Assembly: GCA_905221455.1 (NCBI GenBank)
Contig: CAJNDF010000007.1
Span: 62,001-126,000 of the forward strand
DNA from: a bacterium
GTDB lineage: Bacteria > Bacillota > Bacilli > Lactobacillales > Streptococcaceae
Direction: 5' to 3'
Length of the DNA: 64,000 bases
The notes beneath the pieces are model-generated. The model had not been told where the DNA came from and did no database searches. It worked only from the letters and a program-made list of their open reading frames with translations. Both the position numbers and the translations under genes were made by a program. Positions 55,841 through 64,000 of the stretch are shown piece by piece (position 1 is the first letter of the stretch; every line of letters begins with the position of its first letter).

Positions 55841-56074
55841 TTATTTTCCTTGAATGATTTTAACCACATCTCCTACACTTTGGAGTTGGTCAATTTCCTC
55901 ATCGCTGATTTCGATATTAAATTCATCTTCCAGTGTCAAGATAAACTCCATCAAGTCAACTGAGTCAGCATCCAAATCGTCTTTCAGACTCAAGGATTCT
56001 GTCACGACAAAGTCCTCTCCCTGTCGCTCTTGGATAATGGTCACAATACGGTCAAAAATTTCTTTTTCTGTCAT
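55841..56074 (-). CDS. acpP: Acyl carrier protein
   Basis: 77 aa acidic protein. The 4'-phosphopantetheine site is Ser in DLDADSVDLMEF (near residue 37). It follows plsX by 5 nt. This copy next to plsX is distinct from the fatty-acid-cluster copy in streptococci (from memory) and would feed the PlsX/PlsY phospholipid route. Confidence 0.95.
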   Translation of the reverse strand: MTEKEIFDRIVTIIQERQGEDFVVTESLSLKDDLDADSVDLMEFILTLEDEFNIEISDEEIDQLQSVGDVVKIIQGK

Positions 56075-56079
56075 CTCTT

Positions 56080-57072
56080 TTATTCTCCTGAAAATTCACG
56101 CGCAGTCTGGGCAACTACGTCTGTTTCTAGCATGGTACGAATCTGGTGGATTGTACTATAAACAGCCTTGGCATCGCTTGAGCCATGAGTCTTAACAACC
56201 GGTGCCTTGACACCAAACAAGACCGCTCCACCAACATCTGAATAGTTGAGCTGTTTTTTCAAACCTCTGAGGCTGTCCTTGAGAAGAAGGGCTCCTAGTT
56301 TCGCTCGAAGACCACCACCTGTAATAGCTGTCTTGAGCAAGCCCATAATTCCCATGGCTGTCCCTTCAATGGATTTGAGCACAGCGTTTCCCGTGAAACC
56401 ATCTGCCACAACAACATCCGCAACGCCATTCATCAAATCACGTGCTTCCACATTTCCGATAAAGTTTAAACTTTCATCAGCCACTAGTAATTCATAGGTT
56501 TCCTTACGAAGCGGATCGCCCTTACTACTCTCTGTTCCGTTATTGAGCAAGCCAACACGTGGTTGCGCAATGCCACGGACATTTTTTGCATAGAAGGAAC
56601 CGAGGACAGCGTATTGATGGAGGTGCTGGGCTGTATTCTCCGCATTGGCACCGAGGTCCAGCATGTCAAAACCTTTCCCATCAATGGTCGGCAAGGTAGA
56701 CATAAGCCCAGGACGGTCGATATTCTTGATACGACCCACGATGAAAAATCCTGCTGCTAGTAAGGCACCTGTATTCCCAGCTGAGAGGACAGCATCTGCT
56801 TCACCCTCTTTGACAGCCTTGGCTGCCAAGACCATGCTGGCATTTTTCTTCTTCCGAATAGCTCTCGTAGGTTCATCGTCTGAATCAATCTTCTCATCCG
56901 TATGAATAATGCTGACGCGCTCTGCCGCTGTCAGATATTGCTTGATTTTGCTTTCATCTCCGTAGAGTTGAACCTCAATATCTGAAAAGTCAGCCAGGGC
57001 TTGATTGACCCCCTCAACGATGGCCTGAGGTGCGTAATCGCCCCCCATGGCATCTACTGCGATTTTTTTCAT
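56080..57072 (-). CDS. plsX: Phosphate acyltransferase PlsX
   Basis: 330 aa from ATG 57072 ([21 protein letters not shown]), which overlaps the recO stop codon (ATGA) and has AGAGGAAAA upstream; the longer frame from 57102 is not needed. Motifs: [19 protein letters not shown] (about residues 93-105), [25 protein letters not shown]. It makes acyl-phosphate from acyl-ACP for phospholipid synthesis, next to its acyl carrier gene. Confidence 0.97.
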   Translation of the reverse strand: MKKIAVDAMGGDYAPQAIVEGVNQALADFSDIEVQLYGDESKIKQYLTAAERVSIIHTDEKIDSDDEPTRAIRKKKNASMVLAAKAVKEGEADAVLSAGNTGALLAAGFFIVGRIKNIDRPGLMSTLPTIDGKGFDMLDLGANAENTAQHLHQYAVLGSFYAKNVRGIAQPRVGLLNNGTESSKGDPLRKETYELLVADESLNFIGNVEARDLMNGVADVVVADGFTGNAVLKSIEGTAMGIMGLLKTAITGGGLRAKLGALLLKDSLRGLKKQLNYSDVGGAVLFGVKAPVVKTHGSSDAKAVYSTIHQIRTMLETDVVAQTAREFSGE

Positions 57073-57839
57073 TTGTTTTCCTCTTTTAGTAATTGTCCCC
57101 AATCTGCTAGGGAATCAATAAATTTCTTTGATTTTAGGTGAATCCCCACGTACTCTTCGTAGAGCTGGTCCATAAATTGTCGTAGCTCTTGCTTGATTTC
57201 AGGCTTGAGCGAAATGGTTTCCAAAGTCTCAAAATCAATGGCTTGAAATTGATTGAGCAGATAAGGGATATTGGGATTGAGATGGCAACGTCTCTCATCC
57301 TCATGATAATGCTCTGGACAGAGACAGGCTCCATATTTGAAAGAAAAGTCAAAAGCCTGACCAACCCGATGACAAAAGACACACTCATTAAAATTGAGAC
57401 TAATTCCAAACCGAGTCAAGATTTGAATTTCAAAGATATTGGTCAAAACCTGATAATCCAAGCCCGCTTCCATCAACTCCAAAGTCTTTTGCAAAAAAGC
57501 AAACAAGGGAGCATCCTGCTGATTATCCTGCAAACTCGCATCTGCAAGAGCTGCTATGTAGGTCGCATAGGCCATGACAAAGAGATCACTATTAATCTTG
57601 GGAAAGGTCATCACCTCATGGTAGTCCTCGATGTAGCTAAGCCCGTCATCATTGATTCGCAAGAGAAATCGTGCCAGCACCAAGGGTTGAATAACAGGCG
57701 CCAGTTTGGATTGACCAGCGTGTTTAACGAAAAACATCCGCTTACCAGCCTGCTCTGTAAAAATCTTGACTAGCTTGTCATCCTCACGAAAGTTACGATT
57801 GTAGAGCACCAAGCCTTGACTCGTGATAGACTGAATCAT
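57069..57839 (-). CDS. recO: DNA repair protein RecO
   Basis: 256 aa. OB-fold N-terminus ([35 protein letters not shown]) and a central zinc-binding motif with Cys in [10 protein letters not shown] and CLCPEHYH (about residues 150-180). It loads RecA with RecR in the RecF pathway. Start overlaps the araT stop (ATGA) and stop overlaps plsX, so four genes araT-recO-plsX-acpP form one coupled operon. Confidence 0.95.
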   Translation of the reverse strand: MIQSITSQGLVLYNRNFREDDKLVKIFTEQAGKRMFFVKHAGQSKLAPVIQPLVLARFLLRINDDGLSYIEDYHEVMTFPKINSDLFVMAYATYIAALADASLQDNQQDAPLFAFLQKTLELMEAGLDYQVLTNIFEIQILTRFGISLNFNECVFCHRVGQAFDFSFKYGACLCPEHYHEDERRCHLNPNIPYLLNQFQAIDFETLETISLKPEIKQELRQFMDQLYEEYVGIHLKSKKFIDSLADWGQLLKEENK

Positions 57840-59005
57840 GCTTCTCTCATGTACTCCTCAAGTCGTTTCATGGCTTCTTTGATCGTCTCCATGCTGGCTG
57901 CATAAGATAGGCGAACATAACCTTCCCCGTAACATCCAAAGGCTGCACCAGGGATAAAGGCAACGGCCTTCTTCTGGGCAAAATCCTTGAGAAAAACAAA
58001 GGAATCTTGATTGTAACCAGCTGGAATCTTAGCAAAGATATAGAAGGCACCGTCTGGTTTGATAATCTCAAATCCAAGAGCAGTCATCTTTTCGATGATA
58101 TAATCTCGACGCTGGATGTATTCCTTCTTCATAGGTTCCGCATCGTTTTTACCAGCCGTCAAGGCTTCCACCGCAGCGTGTTGCGCCATGGTATTTGCGG
58201 CAGTCACCAAGTACTGGTGGCTCTTGATTAACTGAGCTGTAAAGGCCGCAGGAGCGAAAATCAGCCCCAAACGCCAACCTGTCATAGCATGCGATTTAGA
58301 TAAACCATTGATAATGATAGCCTGATCTCTCAACATAGTTCCTAAAGACACATGGGCTTGCCCTGTGTAGGTCAATTCTGAGTAAACCTCATCACAGACA
58401 ACGAAAATCTCATACTTGCGTAAAACAGCTGCCAAGGCTTCCAACTGCTCCCGACTATAGGTAATTCCTGTCGGATTGGCTGGATAGTTGAGAATTACCG
58501 CCTTGAGCTTGTCTCCTTGCTCCAAAATAGCCTTTTCCAACATCTCAGGAGTCAAGACAAACCCATTTTCAGTTGTGTCAATCTCGACAATCTCTGCCCC
58601 AACTAGATTGACAATCGGTTCATAACCTGGATAAGCAGGAGCTGGCAAGAGCACCTTGTCTCCCTCTTCCAAAATAGCAGTCAAAGTCGCAGACAATGCC
58701 TCTGTCGCCCCAATTGTAACCAAGATTTCATTTTCAGGAGCATAGTCCAGTTGGTATTTTTCCTTAACAAAATCACTGGCTGCCTGACGTAAGGTCAGCA
58801 GACCACTCATCCCTGTATAGTAGGATTGGTTCTGGTCAATGGCTCGCTTGGCCGCCTCCTTGACATGATCTGGCGTTGTAAAATCAGGTTCCCCCAAGGT
58901 CAAACGCAAGACCCCAGGAATCTCCGAAATAGCCTGGTCAAACTGACGAATCAACGAAACTTGAATCTTATCTAACTGTTTATTAAAGCGCTTAGTTAAA
59001 TCCAT
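57836..59005 (-). CDS. araT: PLP-dependent aminotransferase (AraT-type)
   Basis: 389 aa, class I/II aminotransferase. Pyridoxal Lys in [16 protein letters not shown] (near residue 232), NPANPTG (about 170) and CDEVYSEL (about 200). The sequence is like lactococcal AraT and pneumococcal SP_0035-type enzymes that act on aromatic or other amino acids. First gene of the operon with recO, plsX and acpP. RBS AGGAGG. Confidence 0.88.
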   Translation of the reverse strand: MDLTKRFNKQLDKIQVSLIRQFDQAISEIPGVLRLTLGEPDFTTPDHVKEAAKRAIDQNQSYYTGMSGLLTLRQAASDFVKEKYQLDYAPENEILVTIGATEALSATLTAILEEGDKVLLPAPAYPGYEPIVNLVGAEIVEIDTTENGFVLTPEMLEKAILEQGDKLKAVILNYPANPTGITYSREQLEALAAVLRKYEIFVVCDEVYSELTYTGQAHVSLGTMLRDQAIIINGLSKSHAMTGWRLGLIFAPAAFTAQLIKSHQYLVTAANTMAQHAAVEALTAGKNDAEPMKKEYIQRRDYIIEKMTALGFEIIKPDGAFYIFAKIPAGYNQDSFVFLKDFAQKKAVAFIPGAAFGCYGEGYVRLSYAASMETIKEAMKRLEEYMREA

Positions 59006-59035
59006 AGATACCTCCTACTTTCGAAACGTATCTCT

Positions 59036-59064
59036 ATTATACTACAAAAGCCCCCCGACCGCAA
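59036..59064 (-). promoter_or_regulatory. Promoter of the araT-recO-plsX-acpP operon
   Basis: TTGCGG (59059-59064), a 17-bp spacer and TATAAT (59036-59041) on the minus strand, about 25 nt upstream of the araT ATG. Confidence 0.75.
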
Positions 59065-59345
59065 AAATACATGATAGAATAACGCTAGCATAACAAATTG
59101 AAGTATTTAAAATGGATTTATTGCAACTCCACTAACGGACTTAGTTTGGATTAGATAAGCACGACAAAAAAATACCAGAGGTGGAGCTCTAGTATCTTTG
59201 TTTTTGCCAAGACTTCGTTACAGTTCTTGTAAAATTATTATCACATGATTAGCGCTACTTGTCAAATAATTGTTAGCTCCACTTTCTATTTTACTTTTCC
59301 TGTTTACAGGTCTATAATGGTAACAGATTCTATTTGGAGGTTCTT
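59065..59345. other. Intergenic region with one hairpin
   Basis: Divergent gap between araT and the YeiH-like gene. It holds a terminator-like hairpin at 59166-59206 (ATACCAGAG gtggag CTCTAGTAT, T-rich after it on the plus strand) that no flanking gene needs. A small plus-strand RNA ending here is possible, but no promoter stands out. TATAAT at 59313-59318 probably serves the YeiH-like gene. Confidence 0.45.
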
Positions 59346-60356
59346 ATGTCATTTCTATCAAAAAATGGAGCAGGCATCTTGGCCTGCCTTCTCATTTCCA
59401 TCCTATCTTGGTACTTAGGAGGATTCTTCCCTGTCATTGGCGCGCCCGTCTTTGCGATTTTTATGGGCATGCTTCTCCATCCCTTTCTTTCGTCCTATAA
59501 ACAACTGGATGCGGGATTGACCTTTAGTTCCAAGAAATTGCTCCAGTATGCCGTTATCTTGCTTGGTTTTGGTCTCAATATCTCGCAAGTCTTCGCAGTT
59601 GGGCAATCTTCGCTCCCTGTCATCCTGTCCACCATTTCAATAGCCTTGATTGTTGCCTACCTCTTCCAGCGTTTCTTTGCACTGGATACAAAACTGGCTA
59701 CCTTGATTGGAGTTGGTTCTTCTATCTGTGGGGGCTCTGCCATTGCTGCGACAGCGCCCGTTATCCATGCCAAAGAAAAGGAAGTCGCCCAAGCCATCTC
59801 CGTTATCTTTTTCTTCAATGTCTTGGCTGCGCTCATCTTTCCAACCCTCGGAACCTGGCTTCACCTATCCAATGACGGGTTCGCCCTCTTTGCAGGAACT
59901 GCGGTCAATGATACTTCCTCTGTAACGGCTACCGCCAGCGCCTGGGACAGTCTCTACCAGACTAATACTCTCGAATCCGCAACTATTGTCAAACTCACAC
60001 GTACTCTGGCTATCATTCCCATCACTCTCTTTCTCTCCTACTGGCAAAGTCGCCAACAAGAAAATAAGCAAGGATTGCAACTGAAAAAAGTCTTCCCACT
60101 TTTTATCCTTTACTTTATCCTTGCCTCTCTCCTAACCACCCTACTGACCTCTCTTGGTGTGTCCAGTAGTTTCTTTACCCCTCTCAAACAACTCTCCAAA
60201 TTCCTCATTATCATGGCCATGAGTGCTATCGGTCTCAAAACAAATCTGGTAGCTATGGTCAAATCCAGTGGAAAATCCATTATCCTCGGAGCCATTTGCT
60301 GGATTGCCATCATCCTCACCAGTCTTGGGATGCAGACCCTTATCGGCATTTTCTAA
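59346..60356 (+). CDS. YeiH/UPF0324-family membrane protein
   Basis: 336 aa from ATG 59346 ([18 protein letters not shown]) with TTGGAGG upstream; the TTG of that SD could extend the frame but is unlikely. About ten hydrophobic helices. Family stretch [18 protein letters not shown] (about residues 122-139) and [14 protein letters not shown] (about 179-192) identify the putative sulfate exporter (PSE) group. Its substrate is not established. The only plus-strand gene here; ends in a convergent terminator. Confidence 0.9.
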   Translation: MSFLSKNGAGILACLLISILSWYLGGFFPVIGAPVFAIFMGMLLHPFLSSYKQLDAGLTFSSKKLLQYAVILLGFGLNISQVFAVGQSSLPVILSTISIALIVAYLFQRFFALDTKLATLIGVGSSICGGSAIAATAPVIHAKEKEVAQAISVIFFFNVLAALIFPTLGTWLHLSNDGFALFAGTAVNDTSSVTATASAWDSLYQTNTLESATIVKLTRTLAIIPITLFLSYWQSRQQENKQGLQLKKVFPLFILYFILASLLTTLLTSLGVSSSFFTPLKQLSKFLIIMAMSAIGLKTNLVAMVKSSGKSIILGAICWIAIILTSLGMQTLIGIF

Positions 60357-60360
60357 CACA

Positions 60361-60386
60361 AAAGGTAGCCCACCAGCTACCTTTTT
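60361..60386. terminator. Bidirectional terminator between convergent genes
   Basis: AAAGGTAGC ccacca GCTACCTTTTT, between the YeiH-like gene (plus) and the CoA-binding gene (minus). Confidence 0.85.
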
Positions 60387-60387
60387 C

Positions 60388-60825
60388 TTATGCTTCCTCA
60401 ATCAAGCGTGTATGTTCTCTCTTGATGCAGCGATTCATCACGATGTCATCACATCCACCAGCACGCAAGATTTCTTCCGCTTCTAGACTTTCAAGCCCCA
60501 GTTGTGCCCAAAAAATCTTGGCATCAGCCTTGAGAAAATCACGCGCCACATCTGGCAGAAACTCACTGCGACGGTAAACATTGACAATATCTACAGGAAA
60601 AGGAATCTCAGCGAGGCTAGCATAAGCCTTTTCACCCAAGATTTCGCCACCTGCCGCCTTGGGATTGACTGGGATGATTTTATAACCCCGAGCCTGCATT
60701 TCCTTGGTTACTCGATTGCTAGTTGTTTCCTCACGGTCTGACAAGCCCACCACAACAAGAGTTGTACTCGTTGCTAAATACTGACGAATCACGCCATCAC
60801 TTGGATTGATAAATTCTTGACTCAT
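60388..60825 (-). CDS. CoA-binding domain protein (YccU-like)
   Basis: 145 aa single Rossmann domain: TTLVVVGLSDREETTSNRVTKEMQARGYKIIPVNP (about residues 20-54) matches the CoA-binding fold of succinyl-CoA synthetase-like small proteins. IFWAQLGLESLEAEEI and NRCIKREH complete the family pattern. Cytosolic; role unknown. It lies upstream of the convergent terminator and downstream of polA, in the same direction. Confidence 0.9.
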   Translation of the reverse strand: MSQEFINPSDGVIRQYLATSTTLVVVGLSDREETTSNRVTKEMQARGYKIIPVNPKAAGGEILGEKAYASLAEIPFPVDIVNVYRRSEFLPDVARDFLKADAKIFWAQLGLESLEAEEILRAGGCDDIVMNRCIKREHTRLIEEA

Positions 60826-60885
60826 AGAAATTCTCCTTTTTCATCAGTATAGCACAATTTGAAAAGGCTTGCAGAATTCTACTAC

Positions 60886-60912
60886 AAAAAAGGAGGACTA
60901 GCCCCCTTTTTA
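60886..60912 (-). terminator. Terminator at the polA stop codon
   Basis: On the minus strand AAAAAGGGGGC tagt CCTCCTTTTTT; the stem begins at the polA stop codon itself. Confidence 0.75.
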
Positions 60913-63543
60913 TTTAGCCTCGTACCAAGTTGCCCCTTCATTCTCATCTGCGATGAGGGGAACACTGAGTTGAATAGCTTCTTCCATGGTTTGTTTGACC
61001 AATTTTTTCATCTCTGCTAGTTCCGATTTCGGAACTTCAAGGACGATTTCATCGTGCACTTGTAACAACATCTTGGTCTGATAGCCACCTTCAACCAAGG
61101 CCTTGTCTAGCTGGATCATAGCAATCTTAAGAATATCTGCCGCCGAACCCTGGATAGGAGAGTTGATGGCAGTCCGCTCCGCAAAACCACGAATGTTGAA
61201 GTTACGCGAATTGATATCTGGCAACTCACGACGACGTTTGAAGAGAGTCTCTACATATCCCTTATCACGCGCTTCACGCACCACTTCATCCATGTAGTTT
61301 TTAATACCCGGGAAACGTTCAAAGTAGGTATCAATGTAGGCTTTGGCCTCCTTACGGCTGATGCCCAAATTATTAGACAGACCAAAATCTGAAATCCCGT
61401 AAACCACTCCAAAGTTCACCGCCTTGGCATTGCGACGGTCGTTTGCAGTCACATCCTCAGGACGCTCAATGCCAAAGACCCGCATGGCTGTCGAAGTATG
61501 GATATCTGCCCCCTCTTGGAAGGCCTTAATCAAGTGCTCATCTTTAGAGATATGCGCCAAAACGCGCAATTCAATCTGTGAATAGTCGGAGCTGAGAAGC
61601 ACACTATCGTCCCACTCAGGCACAAAAGCCTTACGAATGAGGCGGCCTTGCTCCAAGCGCACAGGGATATTTTGCAAGTTTGGATCCACACTAGACAGAC
61701 GCCCAGTCTGGGTCAAATCCTGCACATAGCGCGTATGAATCTTGCCATCATCCAAAATCCAGTCCTGCAAGCCAATCACATAAGTAGACTGAATCTTAGC
61801 AATCTGACGGTAATCCAAGATTTTCTTAACAATCGGCGCAATAGGAGCCAGACGCTCCAACACATCCACCGCTGTCGAATAACCCGTCTTGGTTTTCTTG
61901 GTGTATTCTAGAGGAAGACCAAGCTTTTCAAAAAGAAGTACACCCAACTGCTTCGGCGAATTGATGTTAAACTCCTCACCAGCCAGTTCGTAAATCTCTT
62001 GAGTTAGTTTTTCAATAACAAGCTCATTTTCAGCCTGCATCTCAAGCAAGGTCTCTTTCTTGACCGTAATCCCAGCAATTTCCATCTTGGCAAGGACGAA
62101 GGCTAGAGGTTGCTCTATTTCATAAAGAAGCTCTAATTGTCCATTTTCACTGAGTTTTTCAAGTAAAACAGGCTCTGTTTCGACTAAAACAGCAATCTTA
62201 CGAGCCAAATGTTCCAATAATTTCTCGCGTTCAGGAATGGCCTTTTTGACACCCTTACCATAGAAAGTCTCATCATCGACCAAATAAGTCTGACCATAAA
62301 GACTAGCAATAGTCGCAATTTCATTGTCCTCCACAGTCGAAAGAAGATATTTAGCCAAACGGCTGTCAAAAGCAGGCGCCTGCAAATTCACATCATAACG
62401 ATTTAAGAGAACTTTAGCCTTCTTAAAGTCATACACTTTCAGAGGTGTTTTTTCTAAGAAGTCTTTGAAAATCGGGTCTTGCAAAAGTTCAAGCTTGTCT
62501 GTGGCATAGAACTTTTCCCCACAAGACCAGGCAAATCCAACCAAATCATCCATATGGTAATTCTCACCAAAAAGCTCAAAATGGAAGATAGACTCTTCAC
62601 TCAGCATGTCTTGACTAACTTGGTCAACGATAGTAAAGTCCAAACTCTCAGCCACATCAGCTGACGATGCATTTAAAGCCTGCTTAAGCTGTTTGAAGCC
62701 CATCTCATCATAGAATTTCCCAAGATCTTCCACATCTGGACCACTATAAACCAAATCCTCCAAACCAATCTCAATCGGTGCCTTGGTATCAATGGTCGCC
62801 AGTGTTTTAGACAAAAAGGCCTGTTCCTTATCATTGATGAGATTTTCCTTCATTTTAGAAGCCTTCATCCCATCGATATTTTCATAAATACCCTCAAGCG
62901 ACCCATGCTCCAGCAAGAGCTTGATACCCGTTTTTTCACCGATTTTGGTCACCCCAGGGATATTATCCGACTTATCTCCCATAAGCGCCTTGAGATCGAT
63001 AAACTGAGTCGGTGTGAGCCCCATCTTTTCCATAAGATAGTCTGGCGTAAAGGCCTCAAACTCAGCCACACCTTTCTTGGAAATCTCAACCACCGTATGC
63101 TCATCCGTCAGCTGAATCAAGTCCTTATCCCCACTGACAATGGTAATGTCAAAACCAGCCTGCTCAGCTAGTTTATCCAGCGTCCCGATGATATCATCCG
63201 CCTCATACTGAGCCAACTCATAGTGGCGAATCCCCATATGATCCAGCAACTCACGAATGAAGGGAAATTGCTCACGAAACTCATCAGGAGTCTTAGCACG
63301 ACCACCCTTATAGTCCGCATACATCTCTGTACGGAAGGTCGTCTTCCCAGCATCAAAAGCCACCAAAATATGACTAGGTTCAACCCGCTCCAATAAATGA
63401 CTCAACATCAACTGAAAGCCATAAATCGCATTGGTATGCAAACCAGCCGCATTCTTAAAACGGTCCAACTGCTGATAGAGCGCAAAAAACGCCCGAAAGG
63501 CCACAGAAGACCCATCAATCAATAATAATTTTTTCTTATCCAT
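60910..63543 (-). CDS. polA: DNA polymerase I
   Basis: 877 aa from ATG 63543 (MDKKKLLLIDGSSVAFRAFF); the longer open frame to 63597 covers the promoter. The N-terminal 5'-3' nuclease (residues 1-290) has YEADDIIGTL and SGDKDLIQL. The middle domain lacks a clear 3'-5' exonuclease acidic set, as in pneumococcal Pol I. The polymerase part has motif A SSDYSQIELRVLAHIS, O-helix RRNAKAVNFGVVYGIS and motif C QVHDEIVLEVP. It fills gaps in repair and lagging-strand synthesis. Confidence 0.97.
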   Translation of the reverse strand: MDKKKLLLIDGSSVAFRAFFALYQQLDRFKNAAGLHTNAIYGFQLMLSHLLERVEPSHILVAFDAGKTTFRTEMYADYKGGRAKTPDEFREQFPFIRELLDHMGIRHYELAQYEADDIIGTLDKLAEQAGFDITIVSGDKDLIQLTDEHTVVEISKKGVAEFEAFTPDYLMEKMGLTPTQFIDLKALMGDKSDNIPGVTKIGEKTGIKLLLEHGSLEGIYENIDGMKASKMKENLINDKEQAFLSKTLATIDTKAPIEIGLEDLVYSGPDVEDLGKFYDEMGFKQLKQALNASSADVAESLDFTIVDQVSQDMLSEESIFHFELFGENYHMDDLVGFAWSCGEKFYATDKLELLQDPIFKDFLEKTPLKVYDFKKAKVLLNRYDVNLQAPAFDSRLAKYLLSTVEDNEIATIASLYGQTYLVDDETFYGKGVKKAIPEREKLLEHLARKIAVLVETEPVLLEKLSENGQLELLYEIEQPLAFVLAKMEIAGITVKKETLLEMQAENELVIEKLTQEIYELAGEEFNINSPKQLGVLLFEKLGLPLEYTKKTKTGYSTAVDVLERLAPIAPIVKKILDYRQIAKIQSTYVIGLQDWILDDGKIHTRYVQDLTQTGRLSSVDPNLQNIPVRLEQGRLIRKAFVPEWDDSVLLSSDYSQIELRVLAHISKDEHLIKAFQEGADIHTSTAMRVFGIERPEDVTANDRRNAKAVNFGVVYGISDFGLSNNLGISRKEAKAYIDTYFERFPGIKNYMDEVVREARDKGYVETLFKRRRELPDINSRNFNIRGFAERTAINSPIQGSAADILKIAMIQLDKALVEGGYQTKMLLQVHDEIVLEVPKSELAEMKKLVKQTMEEAIQLSVPLIADENEGATWYEAK

Positions 63544-63669
63544 ACACCCATTATAAAGGAAAGCACCAAAAAATACCATTGGAAAGAGCCAGAGCAAGTA
63601 TTTTTCAAACTTTTTCCGAATAAATAGATAGAGCCAGAGAATCTAGTAAACCTAGATTTAAAAATGTGC

Positions 63670-63675
63670 TATAAT
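63670..63675 (+). promoter_or_regulatory. Extended -10 promoter of the right-edge gene
   Basis: TGC TATAAT (TGnTATAAT extended -10) at 63667-63675, with AGGAGAGGAAG leading into the ATG at 63691. No good -35 is seen. Confidence 0.55.
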
Positions 63676-63690
63676 GAAAGGAGAGGAAGA

Positions 63691-64000
63691 ATGATTCTCA
63701 GACATCCGGGCATCAGCCCGACCAACGATTTGGTTGCTAAGAAGATTTTTAGCAATCCAGAAATCACTTGTCAATTTATCCGCGATATGCTGGACTTGCC
63801 AGCAAAAAATGTGACCATTTTGGAGGGAAGCAATATTCACGTTTTGCCTTCTACTCCATACTCGACCCAGGATTTCTATACCAGTATAGACGTTTTAGCT
63901 GAACTAGATAATGGAACCCAAGTTATCATTGAAATTCAGGTACATCATCAGAATTTTTTCATCAATCGCCTGTGGGCTTACTTATGCAGCCAGGTCAATC
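63691..64000 (+). CDS. PD-(D/E)XK nuclease-family transposase-like protein (partial)
   Basis: First 103 codons, open at the right edge. MILRHPGISPTNDLVAKKIF, then FYTSIDVLAELDNGTQVIIEIQVHHQ gives the Asp and Glu-x-Gln catalytic pattern of the Rpn/PDDEXK_2 family often annotated as transposase. These proteins are linked to recombination-promoting nucleases. Start supported by a strong RBS and an extended -10 promoter. C-terminal part not visible. Confidence 0.8.
   Translation, partial: MILRHPGISPTNDLVAKKIFSNPEITCQFIRDMLDLPAKNVTILEGSNIHVLPSTPYSTQDFYTSIDVLAELDNGTQVIIEIQVHHQNFFINRLWAYLCSQVN

Noticed and set aside
59065..59333. Possible tRNA or riboswitch between araT and the YeiH-like gene
   Set aside because: No cloverleaf, T-loop or known aptamer core could be found; only a hairpin is supported.

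Overview
The window looks like a chromosomal segment of a mitis-group Streptococcus, either S. pneumoniae or a very close relative (S. pseudopneumoniae, S. mitis). Evidence from the sequence: choline-binding repeat proteins, BOX elements, the competence exporter genes comA and comB next to a purC-L-F-M-N-H-D-E-K-B purine cluster, and a SSURE-repeat PavB-type adhesin beside a two-component pair. Nearly all genes lie on the minus strand, so the segment reads from right (polA) to left (type I restriction genes). From memory of the pneumococcal TIGR4 map, gene order is conserved, but strH (expected between purB and the GntR regulator) is absent, and a GNAT gene sits where vanZ is expected in the purine operon.

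Layout, left to right. 1-6310: a defence island on the minus strand (hsdR, an AbiH-type gene, then hsdS running off the left edge; no hsdM is visible). 6537-9247: an xpaC-telA pair and an Fst/par-type type I toxin-antitoxin locus with two convergent promoters, a shared terminator and direct repeats; its toxin reading frame ends early. 9265-15302: rpsD, an OmpR-type two-component system (TCS08-like), the PavB-type adhesin and a family 2 glycosyltransferase. 15613-20132: potassium uptake pair, nucleoside phosphorylase, hexapeptide acetyltransferase, VOC protein. 20327-21514: CAP-domain choline-binding protein. 21658-29641: the BgaC beta-galactosidase / mannose-family PTS / AgaS / GalM operon with its divergent GntR regulator; a strong promoter and a cre site precede bgaC. 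29961-44483: the purine biosynthesis cluster.

44654-52436 is the most unusual part. comA and comB carry a ComE-type direct-repeat site upstream. Between comA and a pheromone-type two-component system lie a 62-aa candidate immunity protein (between two copies of the comA promoter region), four short hydrophobic peptide genes (three with double-glycine leaders), and a tandem array with an exact 125-bp period. Each array unit encodes a 16-residue microprotein with a PWF core and its own strong ribosome-binding site. The set ends with a 53-aa double-glycine peptide gene, a histidine kinase and a LytTR response regulator. I do not recognise the 16-residue family, and it is my main candidate for an undescribed system.

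52589-64000: a choline-binding protein; an NlpC/P60 choline-binding hydrolase broken by one extra A in its signal peptide; a probable small antitoxin/GNAT toxin pair; the araT-recO-plsX-acpP lipid/repair operon; a YeiH-family membrane protein; a CoA-binding protein; polA; and at the right edge a PD-(D/E)XK nuclease-family transposase-like gene.

No rRNA, tRNA or CRISPR array was seen. Family names rest on motif recognition by eye. Start codons were moved inward where a ribosome-binding site or operon overlap argued for it.
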